From the NCBI GenBank assembly GCA_021648845.1, contig JAKJHY010000023.1, forward strand, positions 28,357 to 92,356: DNA of 64,000 bases, in the 5' to 3' direction. This DNA comes from Mycobacterium sp. MBM (GTDB lineage: Bacteria > Actinomycetota > Actinomycetes > Mycobacteriales > Mycobacteriaceae). The position numbers and the translations under genes are program-made. Below the pieces are notes generated by a model. It was not told the DNA's origin, ran no database searches, and worked only from the letters and a program-made list of their open reading frames with translations. Below, one piece after another: positions 18,597 to 26,461 of this stretch (position 1 is its first letter; each line of letters opens with the position of its first letter).

Positions 18597-18682
18597 CGAC
18601 GTTATCCCCAGGCCCAATCCGGTGTATCTGCTGGTCACCGGGCCGGTGCGAAGAGGTGCGTGGGTGGCCGCCGGTGCGGCCC

Positions 18683-18688
18683 TACTGT
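18683..18688 (+). promoter_or_regulatory. -10 element TACTGT for leaderless sigM
   Basis: TACTGT ends 7 bases before the GTG at 18696, the same geometry as mutT4. It suggests a housekeeping leaderless promoter for sigM; a separate SigM-type site is not identified here. Confidence 0.48.
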
Positions 18689-18695
18689 TCGGCAG

Positions 18696-19292
18696 GTGGG
18701 GACCTTCGGGGGAAGCGCCGGGCGGGATCGCACCGACGAACAGCTGCTGGCCGCGCATGTCGCGGGTGATCGATTCGCGTTCGAGGAGCTGTTCAACCGG
18801 TATCAGCCCCAGCTGTATCGGCTGGCGCGGGTCACCACGCGCTGTCCCGACGACGCCCGCGATGCCCTGCAGGACGCCATGCTGTCCGCACACTGCGCCG
18901 CGCCGAAGTTCCGGCACGACTGCTCGGTGAGCAGTTGGCTGTACCGCATCGTGGTGAACGCCTGCCTGGACCGGCTGCGGCGGCATAAGGCCCGCCCGAC
19001 GACGCCGCTGGAGGGGCTTACCTCGGCGGGCTGTATCGGCGACCCTTCGGCGGCGGTGGACACCGCGATCGTCGTCGAGCGCGCGTTGATGTGCCTGCCC
19101 GTGGACCAGCGCGCGGCCGTCGTCGCCGTCGATATGCAGGGCTTCTCGGTGGCCGAGGCGGCCCGCCTGCTGGGCATCCCGGAGGGCACCGTGAAGAGCC
19201 GCCGGGCTCGGGCCCGGCGCAGGCTGGCGAGCACGTTGGGCTGTCTGGGCGCACCGACCTCCCTCGCGGTGGCGCGCGCCACCGCGCGATGA
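18696..19292 (+). CDS. sigM: ECF RNA polymerase sigma factor SigM
   Basis: 198-residue extracytoplasmic-function sigma factor. Region 2 spans about residues 15-85 (ELFNRYQPQLYRLA, DALQDAMLSAH, SSWLYRIVVNACLDRLRR) and region 4 about 120-185 (LPVDQRAAVVAVDMQGFS, then GIPEGTVKSRRARARRRL helix-turn-helix). The GTG at 18696 is selected because region 2 starts shortly after it and a -10 element lies 7 bases upstream; an earlier in-frame start at 18660 would add an atypical tail. The following gene encodes its anti-sigma factor. Context matches Rv3911. Confidence 0.92.
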   Translation: MGTFGGSAGRDRTDEQLLAAHVAGDRFAFEELFNRYQPQLYRLARVTTRCPDDARDALQDAMLSAHCAAPKFRHDCSVSSWLYRIVVNACLDRLRRHKARPTTPLEGLTSAGCIGDPSAAVDTAIVVERALMCLPVDQRAAVVAVDMQGFSVAEAARLLGIPEGTVKSRRARARRRLASTLGCLGAPTSLAVARATAR

Positions 19293-19299
19293 TGGTCGC

Positions 19300-19848
19300 G
19301 TGCCACGTGATTCCGGTAATCCGGATGGATCCGGGGAGGAGTCGGACCCGGGAACCCGGGGACCGACCCCGCACCGGGTGGTGCTCCCCGGGGCCACGCA
19401 CCACCGGCAGGACCGGCCGCCGGTGCGCTGGCGGCGCGGTGCCGCCGCCGCGGGTGCGCTCGCCGGTGTCCTCGGCCTCGGCCTCGGCGGGGCCGCTCTG
19501 TCCAGCGATGACCAGCCCGACGATGCCGGGTTCAGCCGGGCGAACGGGACGTCCGCCCGGCACATCACCGCGCGCCCGGCCAGGCTTCCGATGACCGATG
19601 CGCAGATCGTCGCGCTGCTGGAGCGCCCCCCGGATGTGGGCCCGCTGGCCGACCCGCGCGCCTGCCTGGACGCCCTGGGCGCATCCCGGATTCTGGGCGC
19701 CGCACCAGTGTCGCAGGCCGGCGCGCCGGCCGTGCTGCTGGTATTGCCCGGGGCAGATCCCTCGTCGCTGGTTGCCGTGGTGGTCGCACCGGATTGTCCG
19801 GCCTCCGGCAGCGCGCCGCTGTCCCGGACGGTGTTGGCCCGCCCCTAG
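19300..19848 (+). CDS. rsmA: Anti-sigma-M factor, membrane protein
   Basis: A 182-residue protein beginning with a polar, Pro/Gly-rich cytosolic segment, one membrane helix at about 46-65 (GAAAAGALAGVLGLGLGGAAL), and an extracytoplasmic domain with two cysteines (ACLDALGA and VVAPDCPA) that could form a disulphide. It starts 7 bases after sigM, and the same neighbour in M. tuberculosis (Rv3912) is the SigM anti-sigma factor. It would hold SigM at the membrane until a signal releases it. The symbol rsmA here denotes regulator of sigma M, not the 16S rRNA methylase. Confidence 0.78.
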   Translation: MPRDSGNPDGSGEESDPGTRGPTPHRVVLPGATHHRQDRPPVRWRRGAAAAGALAGVLGLGLGGAALSSDDQPDDAGFSRANGTSARHITARPARLPMTDAQIVALLERPPDVGPLADPRACLDALGASRILGAAPVSQAGAPAVLLVLPGADPSSLVAVVVAPDCPASGSAPLSRTVLARP

Positions 19849-19858
19849 ACGGCGTCCG

Positions 19859-19884
19859 GGAACACCCCGGCCTACCCTGATGTT
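19859..19884 (+). promoter_or_regulatory. SigH-type promoter of trxB-trxA
   Basis: GGAACA at 19859-19864, a 17-base spacer and GTT at 19882-19884 match the mycobacterial SigH pattern (GGAA[C/T] at -35 and GTT at -10). In M. tuberculosis this thioredoxin operon belongs to the SigH oxidative and heat stress regulon (established knowledge), which supports the call. Confidence 0.65.
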
Positions 19885-19929
19885 TGAATACACGGCCGTG
19901 TGAACGGCAGAAAGGCTGGGATATCCAGG

Positions 19930-20892
19930 ATGTCCACCACTTCTGAGGTCACGTCCCCCATTCACGACGTGATCATCATCGGATCCGGCCCGGCCGGGTA
20001 CACCGCCGCGGTCTACACCGCGCGGGCCCAGCTGAACCCCTTGGTCTTCGAAGGTATCCAGTTCGGCGGCGCGCTGATGACCACCACCGAGGTGGAGAAC
20101 TACCCGGGGTTCCGCGACGGCATCACCGGGCCCAACCTGATGGAAGAGATGCGCGAGCAGGCGCTGCGCTTCGGGGCCGATCTGCGGATGGAAGACGTCG
20201 ACGCCGTCGACCTGAGCGGTCCGATCAAGACGGTCACCGTCGGCGACGAGACGCACCGCGCCCGGTCGGTGATCCTGGCGATGGGCGCGGCGGCCCGCCA
20301 GCTCGGGGTCCCCGGCGAGATGGAGCGTATCGGCCTGGGTGTGAGCACCTGTGCCACCTGCGACGGATTCTTCTTCCGCGACCAGGACATCGCGGTGGTC
20401 GGCGGAGGTGACTCGGCGATGGAGGAGGCGATCTTCCTCACCAAGTTCGCGCGCAGCGTCACCCTGATCCACCGTCGCGAAGAGTTCCGCGCGTCCAAGA
20501 TCATGCTGGACCGCGCGAAAGCCAACGAAAAGATCACCTTCCTGACCAACAGCGCGATCACCGACATCGAGGGTGACCCGAAGGTGACCGGAATTCGCTT
20601 GCAGGACACCGTGACCGGCGAAGAATCGAAGCTTGCGGTGACGGGCGTTTTCGTCGCGATCGGCCATATCCCGCGTTCGGACCTCGTCCGCGGTCAGGTG
20701 GACGTCGATGCCGACGGTTATGTGCAGGTGCAGGGCCGCACCACTGCGACATCGCTGGAGGGCGTCTTCGCCGCCGGTGATCTGGTCGACCACACCTACC
20801 GCCAAGCGATCACCGCTGCCGGATCCGGCTGTGCGGCAGCCATCGACACCGAGCGCTGGCTCACCGAATTCCCCGCTCCGACAGAAGAATAG
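19930..20892 (+). CDS. trxB: Thioredoxin reductase (NADPH)
   Basis: A 320-residue flavoprotein that passes electrons from NADPH to thioredoxin. FAD-binding IIGSGPAGYTAAVYTARAQ at the N-terminus, redox-active CATC in STCATCDGFFF (about residue 140), the NADPH-binding VVGGGDSAMEEA, and a C-terminal FAD motif GVFAAGDLVDH are all present. The ATG at 19930 is preferred over a GTG at 19900 because AGAAAGG lies about 13 bases upstream and the reductase fold starts soon after. It is followed 26 bases later by trxA, forming a two-gene redox operon. Confidence 0.96.
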   Translation: MSTTSEVTSPIHDVIIIGSGPAGYTAAVYTARAQLNPLVFEGIQFGGALMTTTEVENYPGFRDGITGPNLMEEMREQALRFGADLRMEDVDAVDLSGPIKTVTVGDETHRARSVILAMGAAARQLGVPGEMERIGLGVSTCATCDGFFFRDQDIAVVGGGDSAMEEAIFLTKFARSVTLIHRREEFRASKIMLDRAKANEKITFLTNSAITDIEGDPKVTGIRLQDTVTGEESKLAVTGVFVAIGHIPRSDLVRGQVDVDADGYVQVQGRTTATSLEGVFAAGDLVDHTYRQAITAAGSGCAAAIDTERWLTEFPAPTEE

Positions 20893-20918
20893 ACCCCCAC
20901 ACCAGTAAGGAAGATCCG

Positions 20919-21251
20919 ATGACCGAGAACTCTGCAACATCCGTCGTCACCGACGACTCGTTCGCCCAGGACGTGTTGACCAGTTCCACCCCGGTGCTCG
21001 TCGATTTCTGGGCCACCTGGTGCGGGCCGTGCAAGATGATCGCTCCGGTGCTGGAGGAGATCGCCTCGGAGAAGGCCGGTGAGCTCAAGGTGGTGAAACT
21101 CGACGTGGACGCCAATCCGGGCACCGCCCGGGACTTCCAGGTGGTGTCGATCCCGACGTTGATCCTGTTCAAGGACGGGCAGCCGGTCAAGCGTATTGTC
21201 GGGGCGAAGGGCAAGGCCGCCCTGCTGCGGGAAATCGCGGATCACGCCTGA
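20919..21251 (+). CDS. trxA: Thioredoxin
   Basis: A 110-residue cytosolic thioredoxin, of standard length, with the active site WCGPCK in FWATWCGPCKMIAP and the cis-proline loop VVSIPTLILF. It reduces protein disulphides and is recycled by the upstream trxB product. AAGGAAG precedes its ATG. It corresponds to the M. tuberculosis gene called trxC (Rv3914). Confidence 0.96.
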   Translation: MTENSATSVVTDDSFAQDVLTSSTPVLVDFWATWCGPCKMIAPVLEEIASEKAGELKVVKLDVDANPGTARDFQVVSIPTLILFKDGQPVKRIVGAKGKAALLREIADHA

Positions 21252-21316
21252 CGCCGGGCACCCGCTGGCGAATCACACACTCGGGTTTTCCGGATTTTTG
21301 CGGGCATCTGAGACAA

Positions 21317-21322
21317 TACTGT
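21317..21322 (+). promoter_or_regulatory. Candidate -10 TACTGT upstream of cwlM
   Basis: TACTGT lies 60 bases before the cwlM ATG in a slightly AT-richer gap. No convincing -35 hexamer is seen at 16-18 bases, so this is tentative. Confidence 0.35.
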
Positions 21323-21382
21323 CAGTCCGAACTGCAACCGCGAGCGTCCTGTGGGCGGTGCAGCGTGTCTGAAAGGGCAGGT

Positions 21383-22567
21383 ATGTCGATACTGCGTCGC
21401 GGCGACCGGGGAAGCGCGGTCATCGAGATCAGGTCGGCGCTGGCGGGTCTCGGGCTGCTCAGCAGCCCCGATGCCGATCTGACCACCGGCAGGCATGTCG
21501 CGGTGGACCTGTTCGACGACGAACTCGACCACGCGGTACGTGCCTTTCAGCAGCAGCGCGGCCTGCTGGTGGACGGTATGGTCGGCGAGGCCACCTCGCG
21601 CGCACTGCGCGAGGCCTCTTACCAGCTCGGGGCGCGCACCCTGTCGCACCAGTTCGGTGCGCCGATGTACGGCGATGACGTTGCCACCCTGCAGGCCCGC
21701 TTGCAGGATCTCGGTTTCTACACCGGGCTGGTCGACGGTCATTTCGGGCTGCAGACCCACAACTCGCTGATGTTCTTCCAGCGCGAGTACGGATTGTTCC
21801 CCGACGGTATCTGCGGGCCCGAAACGTTGCGCTCGTTGTACTTCCTCGGGTCCCGGGTCACCGGCGGTTCACCGCACGCGATCCGCGAGGAGGAGCTGGT
21901 GCGCAGCTCCGGTCCCCGGCTGTCCGGCAAGCGGGTGATCATCGATCCGGGCCGCGGCGGGGACGACCTCGGTGCCATCATCTCCGGGCCCGAGGGTCCG
22001 CTCAGCGAGTCAGATATCTTGTGGGACTTGGCCAGTCGGCTCGAAGGCCGGATGACGGCGATCGGGATGGATACCTTCCTGTCCCGTTCGGCCGGGCACA
22101 GCCCGTCGGACGCCGAGCGTGCGGCGACCGCCAACACCCTTGGCGCCGACCTGATGATCAGCCTGCGCTGCACCAGTCACCGCAGTCCGGCGGCCAATGG
22201 CGTGGCATCGTTTCATTTCGGCAACTCACACGGCTCGGTGTCAACCATCGGCCGCAACCTTGCCGACTTCATTCAACGAGAACTGGTGGCGCGCACCGGA
22301 TCCAGTGATTGTCGGGTGCACGGGCGAACGTGGGATCTGCTGCGGTTGACCCGTATGCCCACGGTCCAGGTGGATCTGGGTTATGTGACGAACCCCCAGG
22401 ACCGCGCGTTGCTGGCCACCAGTCAGTCCCGGGATGCAATCGCCGAGGGCATGCTGGCGGCGGTGAAGCGGCTCTACCTGCTGGGCAAGAATGACCGCCC
22501 CACAGGCACTTTCACGTTTGCCGAACTGTTGGCCCACGAACTGTCCGTGGAGCAGGCCGGCCGCTGA
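21383..22567 (+). CDS. cwlM: CwlM: amidase-fold regulator of peptidoglycan synthesis
   Basis: 394 residues: two peptidoglycan-binding-1 repeats (about 5-75 and 85-155, AFQQQRGLLVDGMVGEAT and FFQREYGLFPDGICGPET) and an amidase_3 domain (about 185-375). Zinc-ligand positions look altered: DPGRGG where amidases have DPGHGG, and SLRCTS where they have an S-[IL]-H motif. That agrees with the established role of CwlM as a cytoplasmic, non-hydrolytic factor which, when phosphorylated by PknB, activates MurA, and which also interacts with FhaA and MurJ. Thr residues in the C-terminal PTGTFTFAEL are likely phospho-sites. No signal peptide. ATG at 21383 follows AAAGGG; a GTG six codons earlier is less likely. 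Confidence 0.92.
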   Translation: MSILRRGDRGSAVIEIRSALAGLGLLSSPDADLTTGRHVAVDLFDDELDHAVRAFQQQRGLLVDGMVGEATSRALREASYQLGARTLSHQFGAPMYGDDVATLQARLQDLGFYTGLVDGHFGLQTHNSLMFFQREYGLFPDGICGPETLRSLYFLGSRVTGGSPHAIREEELVRSSGPRLSGKRVIIDPGRGGDDLGAIISGPEGPLSESDILWDLASRLEGRMTAIGMDTFLSRSAGHSPSDAERAATANTLGADLMISLRCTSHRSPAANGVASFHFGNSHGSVSTIGRNLADFIQRELVARTGSSDCRVHGRTWDLLRLTRMPTVQVDLGYVTNPQDRALLATSQSRDAIAEGMLAAVKRLYLLGKNDRPTGTFTFAELLAHELSVEQAGR

Positions 22568-22612
22568 CGGTCCACCCACGCCATCGGCGACCGATGCCGC
22601 GCTCCACCCGGG

Positions 22613-23362
22613 TCACGCAAAACTTGCGGCACCGACCGGGGCTTGCAGACGCGCACTCTCCAGCAACCGTTCCAGCGCGGCCTCCACATCGGCCTTCCAG
22701 CCCAGCCCCTGCTCGAGCTCGAGGCGAAGGCGCGGAAAGTACGGATGCGGTGCCACGACTTCGAAGCCCATATCGGTCAGCAGGTCCGCGGCGATGATGC
22801 ACTGCTCGGTGGAGCAGTCGCCGAGCACCTCGATCACCTGCTCGATATCTTCGGGAATCCCGGACTCCGGGCACAGCCCGTCCACCAGTGCGGTCCGTCC
22901 GAACGCCTCCAATGCGCGCACACCGCGGCGCACCAGATCCGCGACCACCGCGCTGATCAGGCCGCGTGAGACCTGGTCACCATCGTCGGCAGCTTCGAGA
23001 CCGATCGATGTCAGGAGGACCGCATCTGCACTCACCGGACCGGTGGGAAATTTCCGGGCCCGCGGAACCGCACCCGGTGGCGCGTAGAAGACATAGCCGA
23101 CGCACGATTCGGCGTGGAAGGGTTCGGCCGCGTCGGGGTTCTGCTCCCCCGGCTCCACCGCACCGCGGATGGCCAGCTGCGCGCAGGATCCCCACTCCAG
23201 CATGACCATGGATAGCCACGCTTCCTTCTCGAATTCCGGATCGGCCAGATGATCATTGCCCCCCAGGGTCGACGGATCGACTTCCCAGAACACGCATCGC
23301 CTCGCATGCTTGGGCAACTGCTCGAATGCCTCGAGCCGCAGCGGGCTGATTCGTGCTGACAC
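22613..23362 (-). CDS. GNAT-type acetyltransferase-like protein, Rv3916c-like
   Basis: 249 residues. The N-terminus (VSARISPLRLEAFEQLPKHARRC) and position after parB match Rv3916c, which is annotated as hypothetical or GNAT-like. The central block around DAVLLTSIGLEAADDGDQV followed by SRGLISAVVADLVRRGV resembles the acetyl-CoA-binding strand and helix of GNAT enzymes, though the RxxGxG signature is degenerate, so activity is uncertain. GTG at 23360-23362 is chosen because conservation with mycobacterial relatives begins there. It is convergent with cwlM, 45 bases apart, and lies about 257 bases downstream of parB. Confidence 0.72.
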   Translation of the reverse strand: MSARISPLRLEAFEQLPKHARRCVFWEVDPSTLGGNDHLADPEFEKEAWLSMVMLEWGSCAQLAIRGAVEPGEQNPDAAEPFHAESCVGYVFYAPPGAVPRARKFPTGPVSADAVLLTSIGLEAADDGDQVSRGLISAVVADLVRRGVRALEAFGRTALVDGLCPESGIPEDIEQVIEVLGDCSTEQCIIAADLLTDMGFEVVAPHPYFPRLRLELEQGLGWKADVEAALERLLESARLQAPVGAASFA

Positions 23363-23619
23363 TTCGATACCCCAACCTTCACATGGTCCCGGCGCGCACG
23401 GACACCACTCCAGGATAGGAGAATGCGCTCCGCTCGGCCCACCGAGCCCGGCTAATATCGTCGACGCGGTGATCGATATCAAATACGTTGCGGCACATGC
23501 TATCTCCCTCCCCCATCGATGTTCCAGCGACCTGCTGTGAATCTAGTGTCACAGTGACGTAATTCGCCTGTGTCTCCGGTCCTGTGTCCGCAATGCCCAC
23601 TCGCCCATTTCTGCGGTTC

Positions 23620-24627
23620 CTACTGGTTCGCCGAGTTCATCAGCTCTACGATCCGCTGCAGATCGTCCACCGAGCCGAACTCCACCACAATCTTGCCCTT
23701 CCGCTTGCCCAGACTCACCGTCACCCGGGTGTCGAAGGCGGTCGAGAGCTGCTCGGCAACGTCCTGCAGACCCGGCATCTGGATCGGCTTACGGCGCGGA
23801 GCCGGCGGATCGCTGGGTCCACCCCGATTGGCCAGCGTGACCGCCTCTTCGGTGGCGCGCACCGACAGGCCCTCGGCCACGATGCGCGCCGCCAGCTCCT
23901 CCTGCTTCTCCGGACCGCCCTCCAACGACAGCAGCGCCCGTGCATGCCCGGCCGAAAGCACACCGGCGGCGACCCGCCGTTGGACCGGGATGGGCAGCCG
24001 AAGCAGACGGATCATGTTGGAGATCAGCGGGCGCGACCGGCCGATCCGTGCCGCAAGTTCGTCGTGGGTAACGCCGAACTCGTCGAGCAACTGTTGGTAC
24101 GCGGCCGCTTCTTCCAACGGGTTCAGCTGTGCCCGGTGAATGTTCTCCAGCAGCGCATCGCGCAACATGCTGTCGTCGGCTGTCTCTCGGACGATCGCAG
24201 GGATCGCAGCGAGACCTGCCTGCTGGCTGGCCCGCCAGCGGCGCTCCCCCATCACGAGTTGATAGCGCGTCGAACCGTCATCGGCGGGCATGGCGCGCAC
24301 CACGATCGGTTGCATCACGCCGAACTCGCGGATGGAATGCACGAGTTCGGACAGCGCTTCCTCGTCGAAGACCTGCCGCGGCTGGCGCGGATTCGGATCG
24401 ATCTGGCTCGGGTCGATCTCGCGGTACACCGCACCGAACTCCGACACCGCTACGTCCCCGGCATTACCGGGCACAGCCGGTGCCGGCGCCGGTGCGCCGC
24501 CCATCAGGATGTCGGCGGTGGAGTCATTGATCCGGGGGCCGCCAAGGGCTTCTGCGTCCGCGGGACCGGTCGGGATCAGAGAGGCGAGGCCACGTCCCAA
24601 ACCGCTGCGCTTCTTCGCCTGGTTCAT
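23620..24627 (-). CDS. parB: Chromosome partitioning protein ParB
   Basis: A 335-residue CTP-dependent DNA clamp that loads at parS and spreads along origin DNA. Order of parts: N-terminal ParA-interaction stretch (KKRSGLGRGLASLIP), the ParB/Sulfiredoxin-like CTPase domain with Box II GERRWRAS (around residue 125), a helix-turn-helix that reads parS (LLDEFGVTHDELAARIGRSR, about 165-190), and a C-terminal dimerisation domain (TVSLGKRKGKIVVEFGSVDD). parA is immediately upstream on the same strand and two perfect parS sites lie within 1.8 kb. Confidence 0.96.
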   Translation of the reverse strand: MNQAKKRSGLGRGLASLIPTGPADAEALGGPRINDSTADILMGGAPAPAPAVPGNAGDVAVSEFGAVYREIDPSQIDPNPRQPRQVFDEEALSELVHSIREFGVMQPIVVRAMPADDGSTRYQLVMGERRWRASQQAGLAAIPAIVRETADDSMLRDALLENIHRAQLNPLEEAAAYQQLLDEFGVTHDELAARIGRSRPLISNMIRLLRLPIPVQRRVAAGVLSAGHARALLSLEGGPEKQEELAARIVAEGLSVRATEEAVTLANRGGPSDPPAPRRKPIQMPGLQDVAEQLSTAFDTRVTVSLGKRKGKIVVEFGSVDDLQRIVELMNSANQ

Positions 24628-24724
24628 GCTGCTGCCCGTTCCCCTCGATCGTTGCTCTCGATGTCAAAGTTCGTCGCCTGCGGCCGCGCCCCCACCCGCC
24701 GGGGCCCAGCGGAAACGGTACTGG

Positions 24725-25711
24725 TCATCCCTGCGAGCCGCCTTTGGTTCGACCACGTTCGGCGATCTCCCGGCTGGCGTCGAGGTAGCTCATCGCGCCG
24801 CGCGATCCGGGATCGTAATCGAGGATCGTCATCCCGTAGCCCGGCGCCTCGGACACCTTCACGCTGCGTGGGATGACGGTGCGCAATACCTTGTCCCCGA
24901 AGTGCGCGCGGACGTCCTCGGCCACCTGATCGGCCAGCCGGGTGCGCCCGTCGTACATCGTCAGCACCACGGTCGTGACGTCGAGTTCGGGATTGAGATG
25001 CGCCTTCACCATCTCGATATTGCGCAACAGCTGACCCACGCCCTCGAGCGCGTAGTACTCGCACTGGATCGGAATCAGCACCTCCGGAGCGGCGACCAAC
25101 GCGTTGATGGTGAGCAGCCCCAGCGAGGGCGGACAATCGATGAAGACGTAGTCAAAGCTGTGCTCCTTCAATCCGGCCAGTGCGGCGCGGAGCCGGCCCT
25201 CACGAGCCACCATGCTGACCAGTTCGATCTCGGCACCCGCGAGGTCGATCGTGGCCGGTACACAGCAGAGCCGTTCATTGTGTGGACTGCGCTGTAGCGC
25301 GGTCTCCAGCGGTATGTCGCCGATCAGGACTTCGTAGGACGACGGTGTGCCCTGCCGGTGCTCGATACCGAGGGCGGTGCTCGCATTGCCCTGGGGATCG
25401 AGATCGATCACCAATGTCTGCAGCCCCTGCAGCGCGAGGGCTGCGGCAACGTTGACCGCGGTCGTCGTCTTCCCCACGCCGCCCTTCTGGTTGGCAATGG
25501 TGAAAACCCGTTGCCGGTCCGGACGGGGCAATTGCCCCTGCCGCTTGTGCAATAGCCGGGTGGCCCGTTCGGCCTCCGCAGCGATCGGGGTGTCCGCCAC
25601 CGTGTCGCCCTTCCATGTCCCGTCCGCCGGCGTCCATGTTTCACGTGAAACATCGGCGCCCTCGGACGGCTGGCTATTCGTGGTCACGCGGCCACCTCTG
25701 CCGAACTTCAT
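24725..25711 (-). CDS. parA: Chromosome partitioning ATPase ParA
   Basis: A 328-residue Walker-type ATPase that, with ParB, moves origins apart. The deviant Walker A KGGVGKTTTAVN, the Walker A' LVIDLDPQGNAS and the Walker B VFIDCPPSLG are intact. A 60-residue N-terminal tail precedes the ATPase fold. The ATG at 25709-25711 is chosen because AGGAGG sits 5 bases upstream; it overlaps the rsmG stop codon by four bases (ATGA). The tail codes across a perfect parS at 25637-25652, giving the residues DVSRET. Confidence 0.95.
   Translation of the reverse strand: MKFGRGGRVTTNSQPSEGADVSRETWTPADGTWKGDTVADTPIAAEAERATRLLHKRQGQLPRPDRQRVFTIANQKGGVGKTTTAVNVAAALALQGLQTLVIDLDPQGNASTALGIEHRQGTPSSYEVLIGDIPLETALQRSPHNERLCCVPATIDLAGAEIELVSMVAREGRLRAALAGLKEHSFDYVFIDCPPSLGLLTINALVAAPEVLIPIQCEYYALEGVGQLLRNIEMVKAHLNPELDVTTVVLTMYDGRTRLADQVAEDVRAHFGDKVLRTVIPRSVKVSEAPGYGMTILDYDPGSRGAMSYLDASREIAERGRTKGGSQG
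25637..25652. promoter_or_regulatory. parS, perfect 16-base palindrome inside parA
   Basis: TGTTTCACGTGAAACA is identical to the bacterial parS consensus. It lies in the parA N-terminal coding region. ParB is expected to nucleate here, about 4 kb from dnaA. Confidence 0.95.
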
Positions 25712-26391
25712 CGTTTCCTCCTGCCTGGGCGCGTGGTGACCGTTGCGCGTCGTGCCACCACCACTGTGGCGGGTGGCTGCAAGAAGTCCACGCCACATCT
25801 CACCACCTTTACCTCTGTAGCTCCAAGCGAGCTCAACGTCCGCCGGTGCTCTTCCACCTCATCGGCTGCCCGCTCCCCCTTCAGCGCCAGCATGCGTCCC
25901 CCGGGGCGCAATAGCGGCAGGCTCCAGCGAGCCAACTTGTCCAGCGACGCCACGGCCCGGGACGCCACGGCATCCATCGGCCCGGCTTGCTCACGCACCG
26001 TTCGGTCCTCGGCGCGACCCCGGATCACCGTGACATCGAGGTCCAGCTCGGCGATTACTTCCCGAAGAAACTCACTGCGTCGCAGCAGCGGCTCGATCAA
26101 CGTCACCCTCAGATCGGGACGGGCGATGGCGATCGGTATGCCGGGCAATCCGGCACCGCTGCCGATATCGGCCAGGTGTTCACCGGTCTCGAACAGTTCG
26201 GCCATGGCGGCGCTGTTCAGTAGGTGCCGATCCCACAGACGGTCCACCTCGGCGGGCCCGATCAGTCCCCGTTCGATCCCGGCGCCGGCGAGGATCTCAC
26301 CGTAACGCTGCGCGACCTCCAGCCTTTCCGCAAAGCAAAGGGCCGCCGCCTGGGGCGCCGGACTCAGTTCGCCATGTTTCACGTGAAACAT
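25708..26391 (-). CDS. rsmG: 16S rRNA (guanine-527-N7)-methyltransferase
   Basis: A 227-residue SAM-dependent methylase (GidB) that modifies G527 of 16S rRNA; loss gives low-level streptomycin resistance in mycobacteria (established). SAM-binding motif LADIGSGAGLPGIPIAIA at about residue 65-82, followed by VTLIEPLLRRSEFL. The start ATG at 26389-26391 gives MFHVKHGELSP, and the first six codons are the parS palindrome itself. A longer in-frame extension upstream lacks family resemblance. It overlaps parA by four bases and lies in the rightmost-to-left block rpmH to parB. Confidence 0.95.
   Translation of the reverse strand: MFHVKHGELSPAPQAAALCFAERLEVAQRYGEILAGAGIERGLIGPAEVDRLWDRHLLNSAAMAELFETGEHLADIGSGAGLPGIPIAIARPDLRVTLIEPLLRRSEFLREVIAELDLDVTVIRGRAEDRTVREQAGPMDAVASRAVASLDKLARWSLPLLRPGGRMLALKGERAADEVEEHRRTLSSLGATEVKVVRCGVDFLQPPATVVVARRATVTTRPGRRKR
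26375..26390. promoter_or_regulatory. parS, perfect, overlapping the rsmG start codon
   Basis: TGTTTCACGTGAAACA, identical to the site in parA. It overlaps two of three bases of the rsmG ATG and encodes FHVKH, so ParB bound here would cover the rsmG translation start and probably affect transcription through it. Confidence 0.95.
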
Positions 26392-26461
26392 CCTCCGGTT
26401 TACGCTCCAGGCCGACGGCCCTGAACTTGTCGCTAGAACTACATGCGTGTAATTAGTGCCG

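Noticed and set aside
19291..19310. CACGTG-containing parS-like site near the anti-sigma gene start
   Set aside because: Only the central six bases match; flanks do not fit the parS palindrome.
22582..22596. Bidirectional terminator between cwlM and the GNAT gene
   Set aside because: Only a 6-base stem (CATCGG/CCGATG) with a 3-base loop and no T tract; too weak to list.
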